Positions 1 to 7,560 of a DNA stretch of 25,543 bases are shown here, piece by piece. The stretch lies in contig JAPYTY010000003.1 of assembly GCA_029942065.1 (NCBI GenBank), positions 1 to 25,543 of the forward strand, written 5' to 3'. Within the stretch, counting starts at the first letter, position 1; each line of letters begins with the position of its first letter. The notes under the pieces were generated by a model that worked only from the letters and a program-made list of their open reading frames with translations, did no database searches and was not told where the DNA came from. The translations under genes were made by a program, and so were the position numbers. The DNA comes from Acidobacteriota bacterium (GTDB lineage Bacteria; Acidobacteriota; UBA6911; RPQK01; JADFOI01).

Positions 1-66
1 TGGTTAGCGGTCAGGAGTCAGACGAAAACACCCCACCCCCCCCTAAGCCCTCCCCAAAGGCTCACT

Positions 67-96
67 TTGACAAATCAAGGCCCAATCGTTTAAAAT
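67..96 (+). promoter_or_regulatory. sigma70-type promoter of cdnL
   Basis: TTGACA at 67-72 is followed after 18 bases by TAAAAT at 91-96, a perfect -35 box and a 5/6 -10 box. Transcription would begin near 103, giving a leader of about 34 nt before the cdnL start, with the Shine-Dalgarno AGGGAGG at 126-132. Confidence 0.7.
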
Positions 97-136
97 GGGT
101 TTGCTCACCGTTGAGACGCATTCTTAGGGAGGCTTC

Positions 137-652
137 ATGAACTACAAGGTCGGAGAGAAAGTTATCTATCCTAATCAGGGTGTGGGAGTGATCGAGGAGA
201 TCTGCACCAAGAAAATCGCGGGACAGCAGGAGGAATTCTACATGCTCCGGATCGTCTCCAACAACTCCACGGTGCTGATTCCAACCAGCAATGTGGAGAA
301 TGTGGGAATCCGCCGACTCTGCGGTCAGAAAGAAGTAAAAAGCCTCCTCAAAATCCTCAGGGCCGAGCTCAACGAGCATAATCCCGACTGGAAAAACCGG
401 TACAAAGGAAATGTTGAGAGGATGAATTCAGGATCGATATTTGAAGTCGCCAAGGTTCTCAAGAATCTTTTCTTCCTGAGTTTCCAGAAAAGTCTTTCCT
501 TTCGTGAGAAGAAGATGTTCGACCGTGCCCGTCAATTGGTGGTTTCAGAAATCGCCACGGTGCAGGACCAGAAACTGGACCAGGTTGAGAAGATGGTCGA
601 CAAGCTGCTCACCACAACCTACGAGCGGGTTCAAACTCAAGCCACGAATTAA
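137..652 (+). CDS. cdnL: CarD/CdnL-family RNA polymerase-binding regulator
   Basis: A 171-residue stand-alone CarD-type protein. Known members bind the RNA polymerase beta subunit and stabilise the open promoter complex, acting as general transcription factors for essential genes such as rRNA operons. Residues 1-60 have the CarD Tudor-like polymerase-interaction domain (start MNYKVGEKVIYPNQGVG), and residues 65-165 are the helical DNA-contacting domain. Trp85 in the NPDWKNRYKGN segment matches the conserved tryptophan that inserts at the upstream edge of the -10 element in studied CarD proteins. There is no HMGA-like tail, so this is the CdnL form rather than the long myxobacterial CarD. The start is fixed by a strong Shine-Dalgarno 4 nt upstream and a near-consensus promoter. 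It stands alone, with repeats directly downstream. Confidence 0.93.
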   Translation: MNYKVGEKVIYPNQGVGVIEEICTKKIAGQQEEFYMLRIVSNNSTVLIPTSNVENVGIRRLCGQKEVKSLLKILRAELNEHNPDWKNRYKGNVERMNSGSIFEVAKVLKNLFFLSFQKSLSFREKKMFDRARQLVVSEIATVQDQKLDQVEKMVDKLLTTTYERVQTQATN

Positions 653-660
653 GAGCGGCC

Positions 661-701
661 TCGCCCGCGTTTCACGTTCCACGTTCCAGGTTTCACGTAT
701 C
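661..701. repeat. dispersed repeat, copy A
   Basis: This stretch just after the cdnL stop holds short near-direct repeats of the type TTTCACGTTCC/ACGTTCC and begins CGCCCGCG. Its reverse complement closely matches 2562-2601, just beyond the hom stop, including the GCGGGCGAG end. It is a small interspersed repeat placed at gene 3' ends in both cases. Confidence 0.6.
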
Positions 702-740
702 CGGAGTCATTGCCGGGGTATTCTGAGTTCACTTCTCCGG

Positions 741-938
741 AGCCCTGCAGGGGCGGCATAGTATAGCCTGGGGCGTGAGCCCCAGGTTGTGTTTTTCAGC
801 AATAAAAAGAGCCCTGTAGGGGCGATGTCAGGCCCATTGACGGTTTTTCTACATCGCCCTTACAGGGCTCCCTCGTTTACCGAACTTTCGAGCCTGGGGC
901 TCACGCCCCAGGCTATTTCACATCACCCCTTCGGGGTT
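741..938. repeat. 198-bp imperfect palindrome built of nested hairpins
   Basis: The outer left unit (741-788) holds the hairpin CCTGGGG-CGTGAG-CCCCAGG at 767-786. The outer right unit (891-938) holds its mirror at 893-912. Between them 809-828 and 851-870 are complementary at 19 of 20 positions. All three pairs centre on about 839.5, so the whole block is one foldback element with sub-hairpins. It lies between the 3' ends of cdnL and hemB and contains no credible gene. Confidence 0.75.
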
Positions 939-950
939 CTGGATCCCCTA

Positions 951-1057
951 CCACAAAGGCACAGAGAGATGTTTCACGACAGAAACACACTGTGAAAGAA
1001 ATTCGAAACCCTAATCGGACTCTGTTTCGTATTTGGGACTTCGGATTTCGGATTTTC
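951..1057. repeat. degenerate dispersed repeats downstream of hemB
   Basis: 951-968 (CCACAAAGGCACAGAGA) resembles the copy at 2459-2488. Near 1039-1058 a TTCGGAT-type heptamer is repeated in tandem. With the two upstream repeat blocks this accounts for most of the 431-bp gene-free gap 653-1083. Confidence 0.4.
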
Positions 1058-1073
1058 GGGCCGAAACAGGCCC
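1058..1073 (-). terminator. weak hairpin after hemB
   Basis: On the minus strand GGGCC-TGTTTC-GGCCC lies about 10 nt past the hemB stop. It is followed by GAAAAT rather than a run of T, so intrinsic termination is only a possibility. Confidence 0.25.
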
Positions 1074-1083
1074 GCGATAGCGC

Positions 1084-2082
1084 CTACAGATCCCCTTGGC
1101 GGATCAATCGGGCCGCTTCCTTGGCGAAGTAGGTAACAATCAGGTCGGCTCCGGCACGACGGATGGCCAGCAGACTTTCCGCCATCACCCTTTCCCTTTC
1201 CAGCCACCCTCGATCAAAAGCAGCACACAGGGCCGAATACTCCCCACTCACCTGGTAAGCCGCCACCGGAACCGTGGTCAATTGACGAACCTGGAAGATC
1301 ACATCCAGGTAAGGCATCGCCGGCTTGACCATGACGATATCGGCACCCTCATCCAGGTCCAGATCGACTTCCTTGAGAGCCTCGCGAGAGTTGGCAGGAT
1401 CCATCTGGTAGCTCCTGCGGTCGCCAAACTGAGGTGTCGACTCGGCGGCGTCCCGAAAGGGACCATAGAACCCTGAGGCGTATTTGGCAGCGTAAGAAAG
1501 AATCGGAACGTCTTCTCTGCGCTCCTGATCAAGAGCTTCTCGAATGGCAGCCACCCGACCGTCCATCATATCGGAAGGCGCGACCAGATGGGCACCCGCC
1601 TCGGCATAAGCCACCGCGGCGAGGGCCAGCAGTTCCAGAGTCTCGTCGTTTCGGACCGTTGCCTGACCCGACCCCTCCTGGTGGTCGATAATGCCGCAGT
1701 GCCCATGGTCGGTGTACTCGCACAAGCACACATCGGCGATCAGGAGCAAATCCGGAACGTCTTTCCTGGCTTTCTCCAGCGCCTGGCAGATGACTCCATC
1801 CCGCGCATAGCCGGCAGTTCCTCTGGCATCCTTTTTATCCACCTCAGGAATCCCGAAAAGCATCACGGCGGGAACACCGAGTTCCTGAACCTGCCCGAGT
1901 TCCTCGATCAGGGTATCCTGCGAGTAACGGAACTGGCCCGGCATGGAGGAAATTTCCTCCCGAATTCCCTCTCCCTCCACCACAAAGACAGGATAGATCA
2001 GCTGGTCGACCGAAAGACGGGTTTCGCGCACCATCCTTCTCAAGATGGGATTCTCACGTAACCGACGGGGTCTAATCCTCAT
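1084..2082 (-). CDS. hemB: Delta-aminolevulinic acid dehydratase (porphobilinogen synthase)
   Basis: Cytoplasmic enzyme that condenses two 5-aminolevulinate molecules into porphobilinogen, an early step of heme, siroheme and cobalamin synthesis. The 332-residue length is normal for the family. The two Schiff-base lysines are present: Lys200 in SYAAKYAS and Lys253 in MVKPA. The active-site metal loop DVCLCEYTDHGHCG supplies Cys119, Cys121 and Cys129, which marks the zinc-dependent type rather than the Asp-rich magnesium type. The N-terminus RPRRLRENPILRRMVRE is typical. The start follows GAGGTG at about 6 nt; both lie inside one arm of the 2074-2275 inverted repeat, so translation may be sensitive to folding of the leader. 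Upstream on the same strand is a CAT-anticodon tRNA. Confidence 0.97.
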   Translation of the reverse strand: MRIRPRRLRENPILRRMVRETRLSVDQLIYPVFVVEGEGIREEISSMPGQFRYSQDTLIEELGQVQELGVPAVMLFGIPEVDKKDARGTAGYARDGVICQALEKARKDVPDLLLIADVCLCEYTDHGHCGIIDHQEGSGQATVRNDETLELLALAAVAYAEAGAHLVAPSDMMDGRVAAIREALDQERREDVPILSYAAKYASGFYGPFRDAAESTPQFGDRRSYQMDPANSREALKEVDLDLDEGADIVMVKPAMPYLDVIFQVRQLTTVPVAAYQVSGEYSALCAAFDRGWLERERVMAESLLAIRRAGADLIVTYFAKEAARLIRQGDL

Positions 2083-2275
2083 TTCTCACACCTCGTCGTC
2101 ACGAAGGGGCGGAAGGGCCGGCCTGACAAGGCGAGCGAAGGGAAGCCCCCGCAAACGTACTTTACGGTACGTTGAGGAGGCTGACCGAGTGCAACACAGT
2201 CAGGACGGATCATTCTTCGTTCCTCAGATGAAGGCGGGCGCCGATGCAGTAGATGAGGTGTGAGGATTGAGGATT
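2074..2275. repeat. MITE-like foldback element overlapping the hemB start
   Basis: The ends 2074-2097 and 2252-2275 are inverted repeats matching at 21 of 24 positions. Inside are further nested inverted repeats: CCTGAC at 2122-2127 with GTCAGG at 2199-2204, and the hairpin AACGTAC-TTTACG-GTACGTT at 2154-2173. The left arm contains the hemB Shine-Dalgarno, its ATG and codons 2-3. No ORF inside is convincing. No target-site duplication is obvious. Confidence 0.65.
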
Positions 2276-2307
2276 CAAGAAAGGTTTCATGGCTAAGACG
2301 GGGCAAT

Positions 2308-2381
2308 TGGCGGTGGAGGGATTCGAACCCCCGACACAGCGGATATGAGCCGCCAGCTCTAACCAACTGAGCTACACCGCC
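2308..2381 (-). tRNA. tRNA-Met (CAT anticodon)
   Basis: The minus strand folds as a standard tRNA: acceptor GGCGGTG/CACCGCC (2375-2381 with 2309-2315), D-arm TAGCTCAGTTGGTTAGAGC, anticodon stem GGCGG/CCGCT around loop CTCATAT, and T-arm with GGTTCGAATCC. The anticodon is CAT. The discriminator is A and CCA is not encoded. Elongator Met is most likely, but a CAT-anticodon Ile tRNA needing lysidine cannot be excluded by eye. It is not an initiator, because the first acceptor pair is G-C and the anticodon stem lacks three G-C pairs next to the loop. Confidence 0.93.
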
Positions 2382-2393
2382 GTTGAATCAGCA

Positions 2394-2402
2394 ATGATAG
2401 CA
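2394..2402 (-). promoter_or_regulatory. extended -10 promoter of the CAT tRNA
   Basis: On the minus strand TGCTATCAT is an extended -10 element (TGnTATnAT) about 12 nt upstream of the mature tRNA 5' end. No good -35 box is seen, which fits extended -10 promoters. Confidence 0.45.
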
Positions 2403-2432
2403 AACAGGAGCCTGACTTGGGAACCTGGTGCC

Positions 2433-2488
2433 TCCACCACCAGGACACAAAGAAGCTTTTCACCACAAAGGCACAAAGGCACCGAGAA
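2433..2488. repeat. dispersed CACAAAG-type repeat
   Basis: Two degenerate copies of a CACCACAAAGGCACAAAG motif lie at about 2433-2452 and 2459-2488. Another is at 951-968 and a diverged one near 18700-18718. No coding potential is evident here. Confidence 0.45.
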
Positions 2489-2561
2489 GATAATTTTTCC
2501 TTTTTCTTCTCTCTCCGATTACAGGCAACACGTCTGTCGGCCCCTACCCTTTGTTTCCTTT

Positions 2562-2601
2562 AACCTGAAACCTGAATCGTGGAACGTAAGACGCGGGCGA
2601 G
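2562..2601. repeat. dispersed repeat, copy B (inverted relative to 661-701)
   Basis: Ends in GTGGAACGTAAGACGCGGGC and matches the reverse complement of 661-701 with few mismatches. It lies about 17 bp past the hom stop codon. Confidence 0.6.
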
Positions 2602-2617
2602 CGATCCGGGTTGCCCC

Positions 2618-3934
2618 TCATTCCTTGAGTATCGGAAGAACCAGGGGGTCGAGGCAGTTGAAATCCAGAGTCTTCATCTCCTCCACGGCCTCCTGCATGG
2701 ACGAGAACCGGGTGGGCTCAACCGTGATGACAAAAGGAAAATTCGAGCGATCTGACCAGCTCTCCTGAAGGACCAGATCGATGTTGATTTTCCGCTGGGC
2801 CAGTATCCGGGTCAGAGTGGCAATGATGCCAGGTCGGTCCTTGACGAAAAACCGGAGGTAGAAGGGGTAAGTTTCCTCCTTTTCACCGCCCATGACAAAA
2901 TCCAGGTCCCCGATCCGGAAGGCCGTTTCTCCTGAAGAGAGCAGCGTACTGGCCGCTCCTTTTCCCTGCTGAGCAGCACGCAGGACATCCGCCAGGACCG
3001 AAACCGCTGTGGGGCCTTCTCCCGCACCGCTTCCACTCAACAGAACCGGACCCACTGTGGCTCCCATGACCTCAACGGCATTGAGGACCCCGGCAATCCT
3101 GGACAGCAGAAGGCTGTTGTCCACCAAAAAAGGACCTACCCGCAGGCACAGCTGATCATCCCGTGCCGTCGCCACACCCAGAAGCTTGATGGTGGAATCA
3201 ATCCTCTCGGCGTACACAAAATCGACTGCGTTCACTTCTTCGATGCCCTTTGTGGGAATCTTCTCCGGATCGATGGCAGCATGAAAACAAAGGGTGCTCA
3301 GGATAGCCAGCTTGTCACGGGCGTCTCCTCCGGAGACATCCAGCGTCGGGTCGCTCTCGGCATAACCGAGAGATTGAGCCTCGGCAAGGGCATCCTTATA
3401 TTCAGTCTGCCCGCTGGCCATGGCCGAAAGAATGAAGTTGCAGGTTCCGTTCAGGATCCCTCGTACCCCCAGCACCTGATCCGATGAAAGAGAATGGTTG
3501 ATCACTTGAATAATGGGAATGCCTCCCGCCACCGAGGCCTCGAACCCTAGATAAGAATCGGCTTCAGCCGCCAGATTCAGGTAGTCGGTGCCGTAAAGAG
3601 CCATCAAAGCCTTATTGGCCGTGACCACACTTTTGCGGGCCCCCAGGGCCGAACGAATGATCTGATCAGCTGGATCCACTCCGCCAATCAGCTCGACCAC
3701 CAAATCCGAAGGAGCCGCAAGGAACTCGTCCAGTGAATCGGTGAATCTCACTTCCGATGCAATCCATGAGGTGTCCTTTTTCCGGTAGCTTCGATCCAGG
3801 ATCATCTCCAGTTCCAGATCGATCCCGAATCTCTCGCGATAGCGAGGGGCCTCCCTCTCGAGGAGCCGCACCACACCCCGCCCGACTGTGCCCAGCCCGG
3901 CCAGAGACACCCGAATTTTACCGTTCTTCGTCAT
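2618..3934 (-). CDS. hom: Homoserine dehydrogenase with ACT domain
   Basis: Reduces aspartate 4-semialdehyde to homoserine with NAD(P)H, at the branch point to threonine, methionine and isoleucine. It has 438 residues, the normal length for a monofunctional bacterial enzyme. The dinucleotide-binding motif GLGTVGRG is at 13-20. The catalytic domain carries VTANKAL (Lys108), GILNGTCNFIL at 159-169 and the PTLDVSGGDARDKLAIL block around 197-211 with Asp206 and Lys208. A C-terminal ACT domain from about 361 (VKDRPGIIATLTRILAQ) suggests feedback control by threonine. The frame stays open 32 codons upstream to 4030, but the start at 3934 is preferred because AAGGAG lies 5 nt upstream and the Rossmann strand begins right after it. 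It is not linked to thrB or thrC here. Confidence 0.96.
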   Translation of the reverse strand: MTKNGKIRVSLAGLGTVGRGVVRLLEREAPRYRERFGIDLELEMILDRSYRKKDTSWIASEVRFTDSLDEFLAAPSDLVVELIGGVDPADQIIRSALGARKSVVTANKALMALYGTDYLNLAAEADSYLGFEASVAGGIPIIQVINHSLSSDQVLGVRGILNGTCNFILSAMASGQTEYKDALAEAQSLGYAESDPTLDVSGGDARDKLAILSTLCFHAAIDPEKIPTKGIEEVNAVDFVYAERIDSTIKLLGVATARDDQLCLRVGPFLVDNSLLLSRIAGVLNAVEVMGATVGPVLLSGSGAGEGPTAVSVLADVLRAAQQGKGAASTLLSSGETAFRIGDLDFVMGGEKEETYPFYLRFFVKDRPGIIATLTRILAQRKINIDLVLQESWSDRSNFPFVITVEPTRFSSMQEAVEEMKTLDFNCLDPLVLPILKE

Positions 3935-3969
3935 CGCTCCTTCCTTCTTTTTACTGATTCGGCTGAAAA

Positions 3970-3975
3970 AGTATA
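3970..3975 (-). promoter_or_regulatory. -10 box of a hom promoter
   Basis: TATACT on the minus strand lies about 35 nt upstream of the hom start. The matching -35 region (GGACGA at 17-nt spacing) is poor. The 189-bp gap to the divergent operon at 4124 should hold both promoters. Confidence 0.4.
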
Positions 3976-4059
3976 ACGCACCATCCAGCCGGTCGTCCGG
4001 ATCCTTGTCGGATTTCGGGCAGCCATGCAACTTTTAGAAGGTTTTCTTCGTCTTGACCC

Positions 4060-4068
4060 TGGTATGAT
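4060..4068 (+). promoter_or_regulatory. extended -10 promoter of the MoxR/VWA operon
   Basis: TGGTATGAT is an extended -10 element, placing transcription start near 4075 and leaving a leader of about 49 nt before 4124. A TTGACC at 4053-4058 is too close to serve as its -35; it would need a -10 at about 4076 (AATTAA, weak). No other convincing promoter was found up to 18.7 kb. Confidence 0.45.
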
Positions 4069-4123
4069 GCATCAGAATTAAACGATAACCTAAGCACAGA
4101 ACCGATTAGCCCTGATTCAGTTC

Positions 4124-6436
4124 ATGGAAACTCTGTTCACATTCTTTTTTAAATATGAACCCTTCTATTTTCGTAGAGGCGAGTTCACCTTCCAGTGGAG
4201 TCTGGATGCCTGGCTGACGGTCTTGATTTTGCTGGCGCTGGCGGCCTTCCTTTTTCTCGTTTACCGCCGCACTTTTCTTTATTCCCAGGGTCCTACCGGC
4301 TGGACCCTCCTGGGACTGCGTGCTGGCTTCTTTCTTTTGCTGTTTCTCCTGGCCATGAGGCCGAGTCTGGTCCTTTCCAGGTTGGTTCCCAAGGAGAACC
4401 TGCTGGCCGTGCTGGTCGACAACTCGCGAAGCATGGGCATCCCCACTGAAACCCTGCAATCCCGCGGCCTTCCCGTCCAGAAACTGGTCGAAAAGGAATC
4501 AGATTTCCTGCAAGCACTGGATGAACGATTCTATCTTCGTCTTTTTCGCTTTGACTCCAGAGCCACCCGGCCCGACGGCCCCCTGGAGTTGGATTGGCTG
4601 GGAGATCAAACCAATATCGTCTCCGGACTGGAAGGCGTCCTGGCCGATACCAAGAACCTGCCGCTAGCCGGGATCCTGCTTTTCTCAGACGGTTCTGACA
4701 ACAGTTTTCGCAACTTCCAGGAGGTTCTGGCCGAGTTGAAGACCCGCCAGATTCCGGTTCACACCATTGGTGTGGGACCGGAAGCGCTGAGCAGGGACGT
4801 CGAAATGACCCAGGTCAGTGCTCCTCGCGTCTCCATTCCCGAGACCATTTTGGAGGTTCGGATCACCCTTCGTCACCGCGGGTTCGGGGGCAGCCGAGGA
4901 CGCCTGGAAGTGCGTGAAGGCAGTTCACTGGTCGAAACCAAGGAAGTTTACTTCCCCCGCGACTCCAACACCCTCACCACGACGGTCAAGATCGTACCTA
5001 AATCGGCCGGCATCAAAAGCTACCAGTTTTCCCTCCAACCGCTGGAAGGTGAAGAGATCCAGGAAAACAACTCTCGCACCACCATCGTTCAGGTCCGCGA
5101 CCTGCCGGCTCGGATCCTCTACGTCGAAGGTCACCCACGCTGGGAGTATAAGTTCCTACGACGGTCCCTGGTCGAAGACACCCATCTTCGTCTGGTCACC
5201 CTCCTGCGGACTGCACTCAACAAGTTCTACCGTCAGGGAATCGAGGAGGAAACCACTCTGGCGACCGGCTTCCCCTCGGAGCGGGACGAACTCTTCGACT
5301 ACCAGGGCATCCTTTTTGGCAGTGTTGAATCCTCGTTTTTCACCTATCAGCAAATGGAAATGGTCCGTGATTTCGTGGGACAGCGGGGAGGTGGATTTTT
5401 GATGCTGGGAGGCAGTAGCGCCTTTGCCTCTGGTCAATATCAAAACACGCCGATTGAAGAGATTCTCCCGGTCTGGCTCTATGGAGACGAAGAAGAAGGC
5501 GATCGAGACCGGTCGCTTTACATCCAGGGAGAAAGCAAGCTTCAACTCACCGATCAAGGTCTAGGACACCCCGCTTTCCAGCTCTCTGCTGACAATGAAA
5601 AAAATACATCGCAGTGGGATTCCATCCCGGTGCTGCGAGACTGGAATGTGGTCCGGGGCATCAAATCAGGGGCCACCGTCCTGGCCAGGCTGGACCCCTC
5701 CCTGGGAGTCAACCCCGACCGGAACAACCTTCCCCTTTTCGTTTTTCAACGCTACGGCCGCGGTCACACCCTGGCCATGCTCACGGGAAGCAGCTGGCAG
5801 TGGCAAATGCTCCGGGACCAGGAGGACCAGACCCATGAGACCTTCTGGAGGCAAGTCCTGAGATGGCTGGTCAGCTCGGCCAAGGATCCCATCACCGTTG
5901 AAACCGAACGTGAGGTCTATTCGCAAAACGAAAAGGTCCAGCTTCGGGCCGAGGTCAACGACAAGGCCTTCAACCGCATCAACGACGCCCAGGTTGAGGC
6001 CTCCATCACTTCTCCGGAAGGTGACATCACAACCCTGCCGCTCCAATGGGATGCGCGCGAAGACGGGGTATATCGAGCCGAGTGGACACCCCATGAAGAT
6101 GGGTTCCATACGGTTGAGGTGACGGCCCAGGCCCAGGGCCTGGAAGCCACCAGTACCACCCCGGCCAGTACTTCGTTTTTGACCTCAACCGGCTCCCGCG
6201 AGTATTTCGATGCATTCCAGAAAAGGGATGTCCTAGAAAAGCTGGCCCTGGAAACGGGGGGAAACTACTACACCATCTCTGATGCCGACAGACTTCCCGA
6301 AGAGATCCTCTACACCCAATCCCAGACATCGGTGATCGAGGTCCTCGATCTGTGGGATATGCCCTTCAATCTGTTCTTGATGACGGCACTTCTTTTTGCA
6401 GAGTGGATCCTTCGAAAGAGACAAGGGGTTATTTAG
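4124..6436 (+). CDS. membrane-anchored VWA protein with GATase-like domain
   Basis: First gene of the eight-gene unit, 770 residues. Two membrane helices (about 29-47 and 60-80) are followed by a von Willebrand A domain with a complete metal-ion-dependent adhesion site: DNSRS at 99-103, Thr163 and Asp189 in LLFSDGSDN. Next come a beta-sandwich linker and a glutamine-amidotransferase-like Rossmann domain from about 329 (ARILYVEGHPRWEYKFLRR) to about 560. A second beta domain and a C-terminal helix (about 748-765) ending in RKRQGVI follow. The amidotransferase-like part has no Cys at the expected nucleophile turn (FLMLGGSSAF), so it is a non-catalytic module. The layout matches the large Bat-type proteins found with MoxR. 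Its shape predicts two N-terminal helices, a large periplasmic part and a C-terminal anchor. No clear Shine-Dalgarno is seen before the ATG. Confidence 0.88.
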   Translation: METLFTFFFKYEPFYFRRGEFTFQWSLDAWLTVLILLALAAFLFLVYRRTFLYSQGPTGWTLLGLRAGFFLLLFLLAMRPSLVLSRLVPKENLLAVLVDNSRSMGIPTETLQSRGLPVQKLVEKESDFLQALDERFYLRLFRFDSRATRPDGPLELDWLGDQTNIVSGLEGVLADTKNLPLAGILLFSDGSDNSFRNFQEVLAELKTRQIPVHTIGVGPEALSRDVEMTQVSAPRVSIPETILEVRITLRHRGFGGSRGRLEVREGSSLVETKEVYFPRDSNTLTTTVKIVPKSAGIKSYQFSLQPLEGEEIQENNSRTTIVQVRDLPARILYVEGHPRWEYKFLRRSLVEDTHLRLVTLLRTALNKFYRQGIEEETTLATGFPSERDELFDYQGILFGSVESSFFTYQQMEMVRDFVGQRGGGFLMLGGSSAFASGQYQNTPIEEILPVWLYGDEEEGDRDRSLYIQGESKLQLTDQGLGHPAFQLSADNEKNTSQWDSIPVLRDWNVVRGIKSGATVLARLDPSLGVNPDRNNLPLFVFQRYGRGHTLAMLTGSSWQWQMLRDQEDQTHETFWRQVLRWLVSSAKDPITVETEREVYSQNEKVQLRAEVNDKAFNRINDAQVEASITSPEGDITTLPLQWDAREDGVYRAEWTPHEDGFHTVEVTAQAQGLEATSTTPASTSFLTSTGSREYFDAFQKRDVLEKLALETGGNYYTISDADRLPEEILYTQSQTSVIEVLDLWDMPFNLFLMTALLFAEWILRKRQGVI

Positions 6437-6500
6437 AACGCTGAGCTGACGCTCAGCGTTAGAGAACAAGAAAAGCGCGGTGACGCGCGCGGAGAATAAA
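6437..6500. repeat. intercistronic hairpin array 1
   Basis: The perfect hairpin AACGCTGAGC-TGAC-GCTCAGCGTT (6437-6460) starts on the base after the stop codon and is followed by AGAGAA. A second hairpin, GCGCG-GTGA-CGCGC at 6475-6488, is followed by a GGAGAATAAAGAGAA spacer. This is the shortest member of the family also seen at 10778 and 12945. The remaining 50 bp before the next gene show nothing clear. Confidence 0.75.
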
Positions 6501-6552
6501 GAGAATCTAAGATATCGGGACGCGAAAACGTTAGCTGGGGTACTAAGACAGC

Positions 6553-7560
6553 ATGAGACAGTATGCTCGAATTCGGGAAATTGATGCAAACCCGCTGGTC
6601 AAGGGGCTGCTCGTTTTCTCGTTTCTTCTCCTGTTCTCTTCCCCTGCGGCCGCCCAGGCCGCCGAGACCCGTGTCTGCCTGGTCATCACCGGCCTGGGCG
6701 GATTGCCGGAATACGAGGAAAATTTCCTGGACTGGGGCGGTGAAACCCAGACCATCTTCCAGGACCAGCTGGGCAGCAAGGTCTATTATCTGGATGGTCG
6801 AATCCAAAAAAAAACAGACATTCTGGACACCTTCAAAACCATCTCTTCATCCGCCTCCCTGGATGAGGTCTGGATCTTCCTGATCGGGCATGCCAGCTAT
6901 GACAATGGACATTATAAATTCAATATCTCAGGGCCTGATCTGACTGACGATGAGATCAAAACATTCCTGGATTCCCTGGGCGACACCCGAGTTTTCTTGA
7001 TCGCCGCCACCAGCACCAGCGGCGTCCTGGCCTCCCAGTTGACCCGGACCAACCGCGTTATCGTCACCGCCACCAGAAGTCAGACCGAAAATCAACCGCC
7101 TTTGTTCATGTCGTTTTTCCTGGAAGCCGTCGCTTCTACCGCCGCGGACACCGACAAGAGCGGGCGCGTTTCCTTGCTGGAAGCCTATCTTTTCAGCCAG
7201 CAAAAGGTGGCAGACTGGTTTGAAGAGAAAGGTCGAATCCTGACCGAACATCCGCTTTTGGAGGACAACGGCCGAACTCGTCTGGGAGACAAGGAGGATC
7301 CCCTCCAGCAGAATCCCGGTACCCGGGCCAGTCTGCTGGCCTCGATGGCCTATCTTTCTCCACCCCTTGAACGAATCTACACTTCCCGACGGGCTGAGGA
7401 GCTGGCCGGCGAACGGGTTGGGATCGAACGAGAGATTGAAGATCTGAAATTTCGTAAATCCCAGCTTCCAGAAAGCCAATACTACAGCCAGCTGGAGGCA
7501 CTTCTGGTCAAGCTGGCCACCCTGATGGAAGGAATAGAGGAGGCGGAAGAAGCACCGTGA
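6553..7560 (+). CDS. secreted clan-CD (caspase/C13-like) pseudopeptidase
   Basis: Has 335 residues with a signal peptide (hydrophobic core about 16-32, cleavage near AAAQA-AE). The body follows the caspase/legumain fold order: VCLVITGLGG strand at 41-50, WIFLIGHASYDNG at 107-119 with the His113 position of the dyad, and RVFLIAATSTSG at 146-157. Active C13/C14 members have a CxSG-type motif at this last site; here the nucleophile position is Ser154, so it is either inactive or a Ser variant. Residues 199-210 (DTDKSGRVSLLE) match a 12-residue EF-hand calcium loop, which commonly follows the core in bacterial caspase-like proteins. The C-terminus (280-335) is a charged coiled coil. The stop overlaps the next start. 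The start lacks a strong Shine-Dalgarno. Fold assignment by motif only. Confidence 0.72.
   Translation: MRQYARIREIDANPLVKGLLVFSFLLLFSSPAAAQAAETRVCLVITGLGGLPEYEENFLDWGGETQTIFQDQLGSKVYYLDGRIQKKTDILDTFKTISSSASLDEVWIFLIGHASYDNGHYKFNISGPDLTDDEIKTFLDSLGDTRVFLIAATSTSGVLASQLTRTNRVIVTATRSQTENQPPLFMSFFLEAVASTAADTDKSGRVSLLEAYLFSQQKVADWFEEKGRILTEHPLLEDNGRTRLGDKEDPLQQNPGTRASLLASMAYLSPPLERIYTSRRAEELAGERVGIEREIEDLKFRKSQLPESQYYSQLEALLVKLATLMEGIEEAEEAP

Noticed and set aside
2079..2366. Minus-strand 95-codon ORF across the foldback element
   Set aside because: Covers the tRNA gene and the repeat element; no protein-like features.
3935..4030. 32-codon N-terminal extension of hom
   Set aside because: The ATG at 3934 has an excellent Shine-Dalgarno and the extension contains the likely promoter -10 box.
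4053..4058. TTGACC as the -35 box of the operon promoter
   Set aside because: Only 4 nt from the TATGAT -10 element; the alternative -10 at proper spacing is poor.
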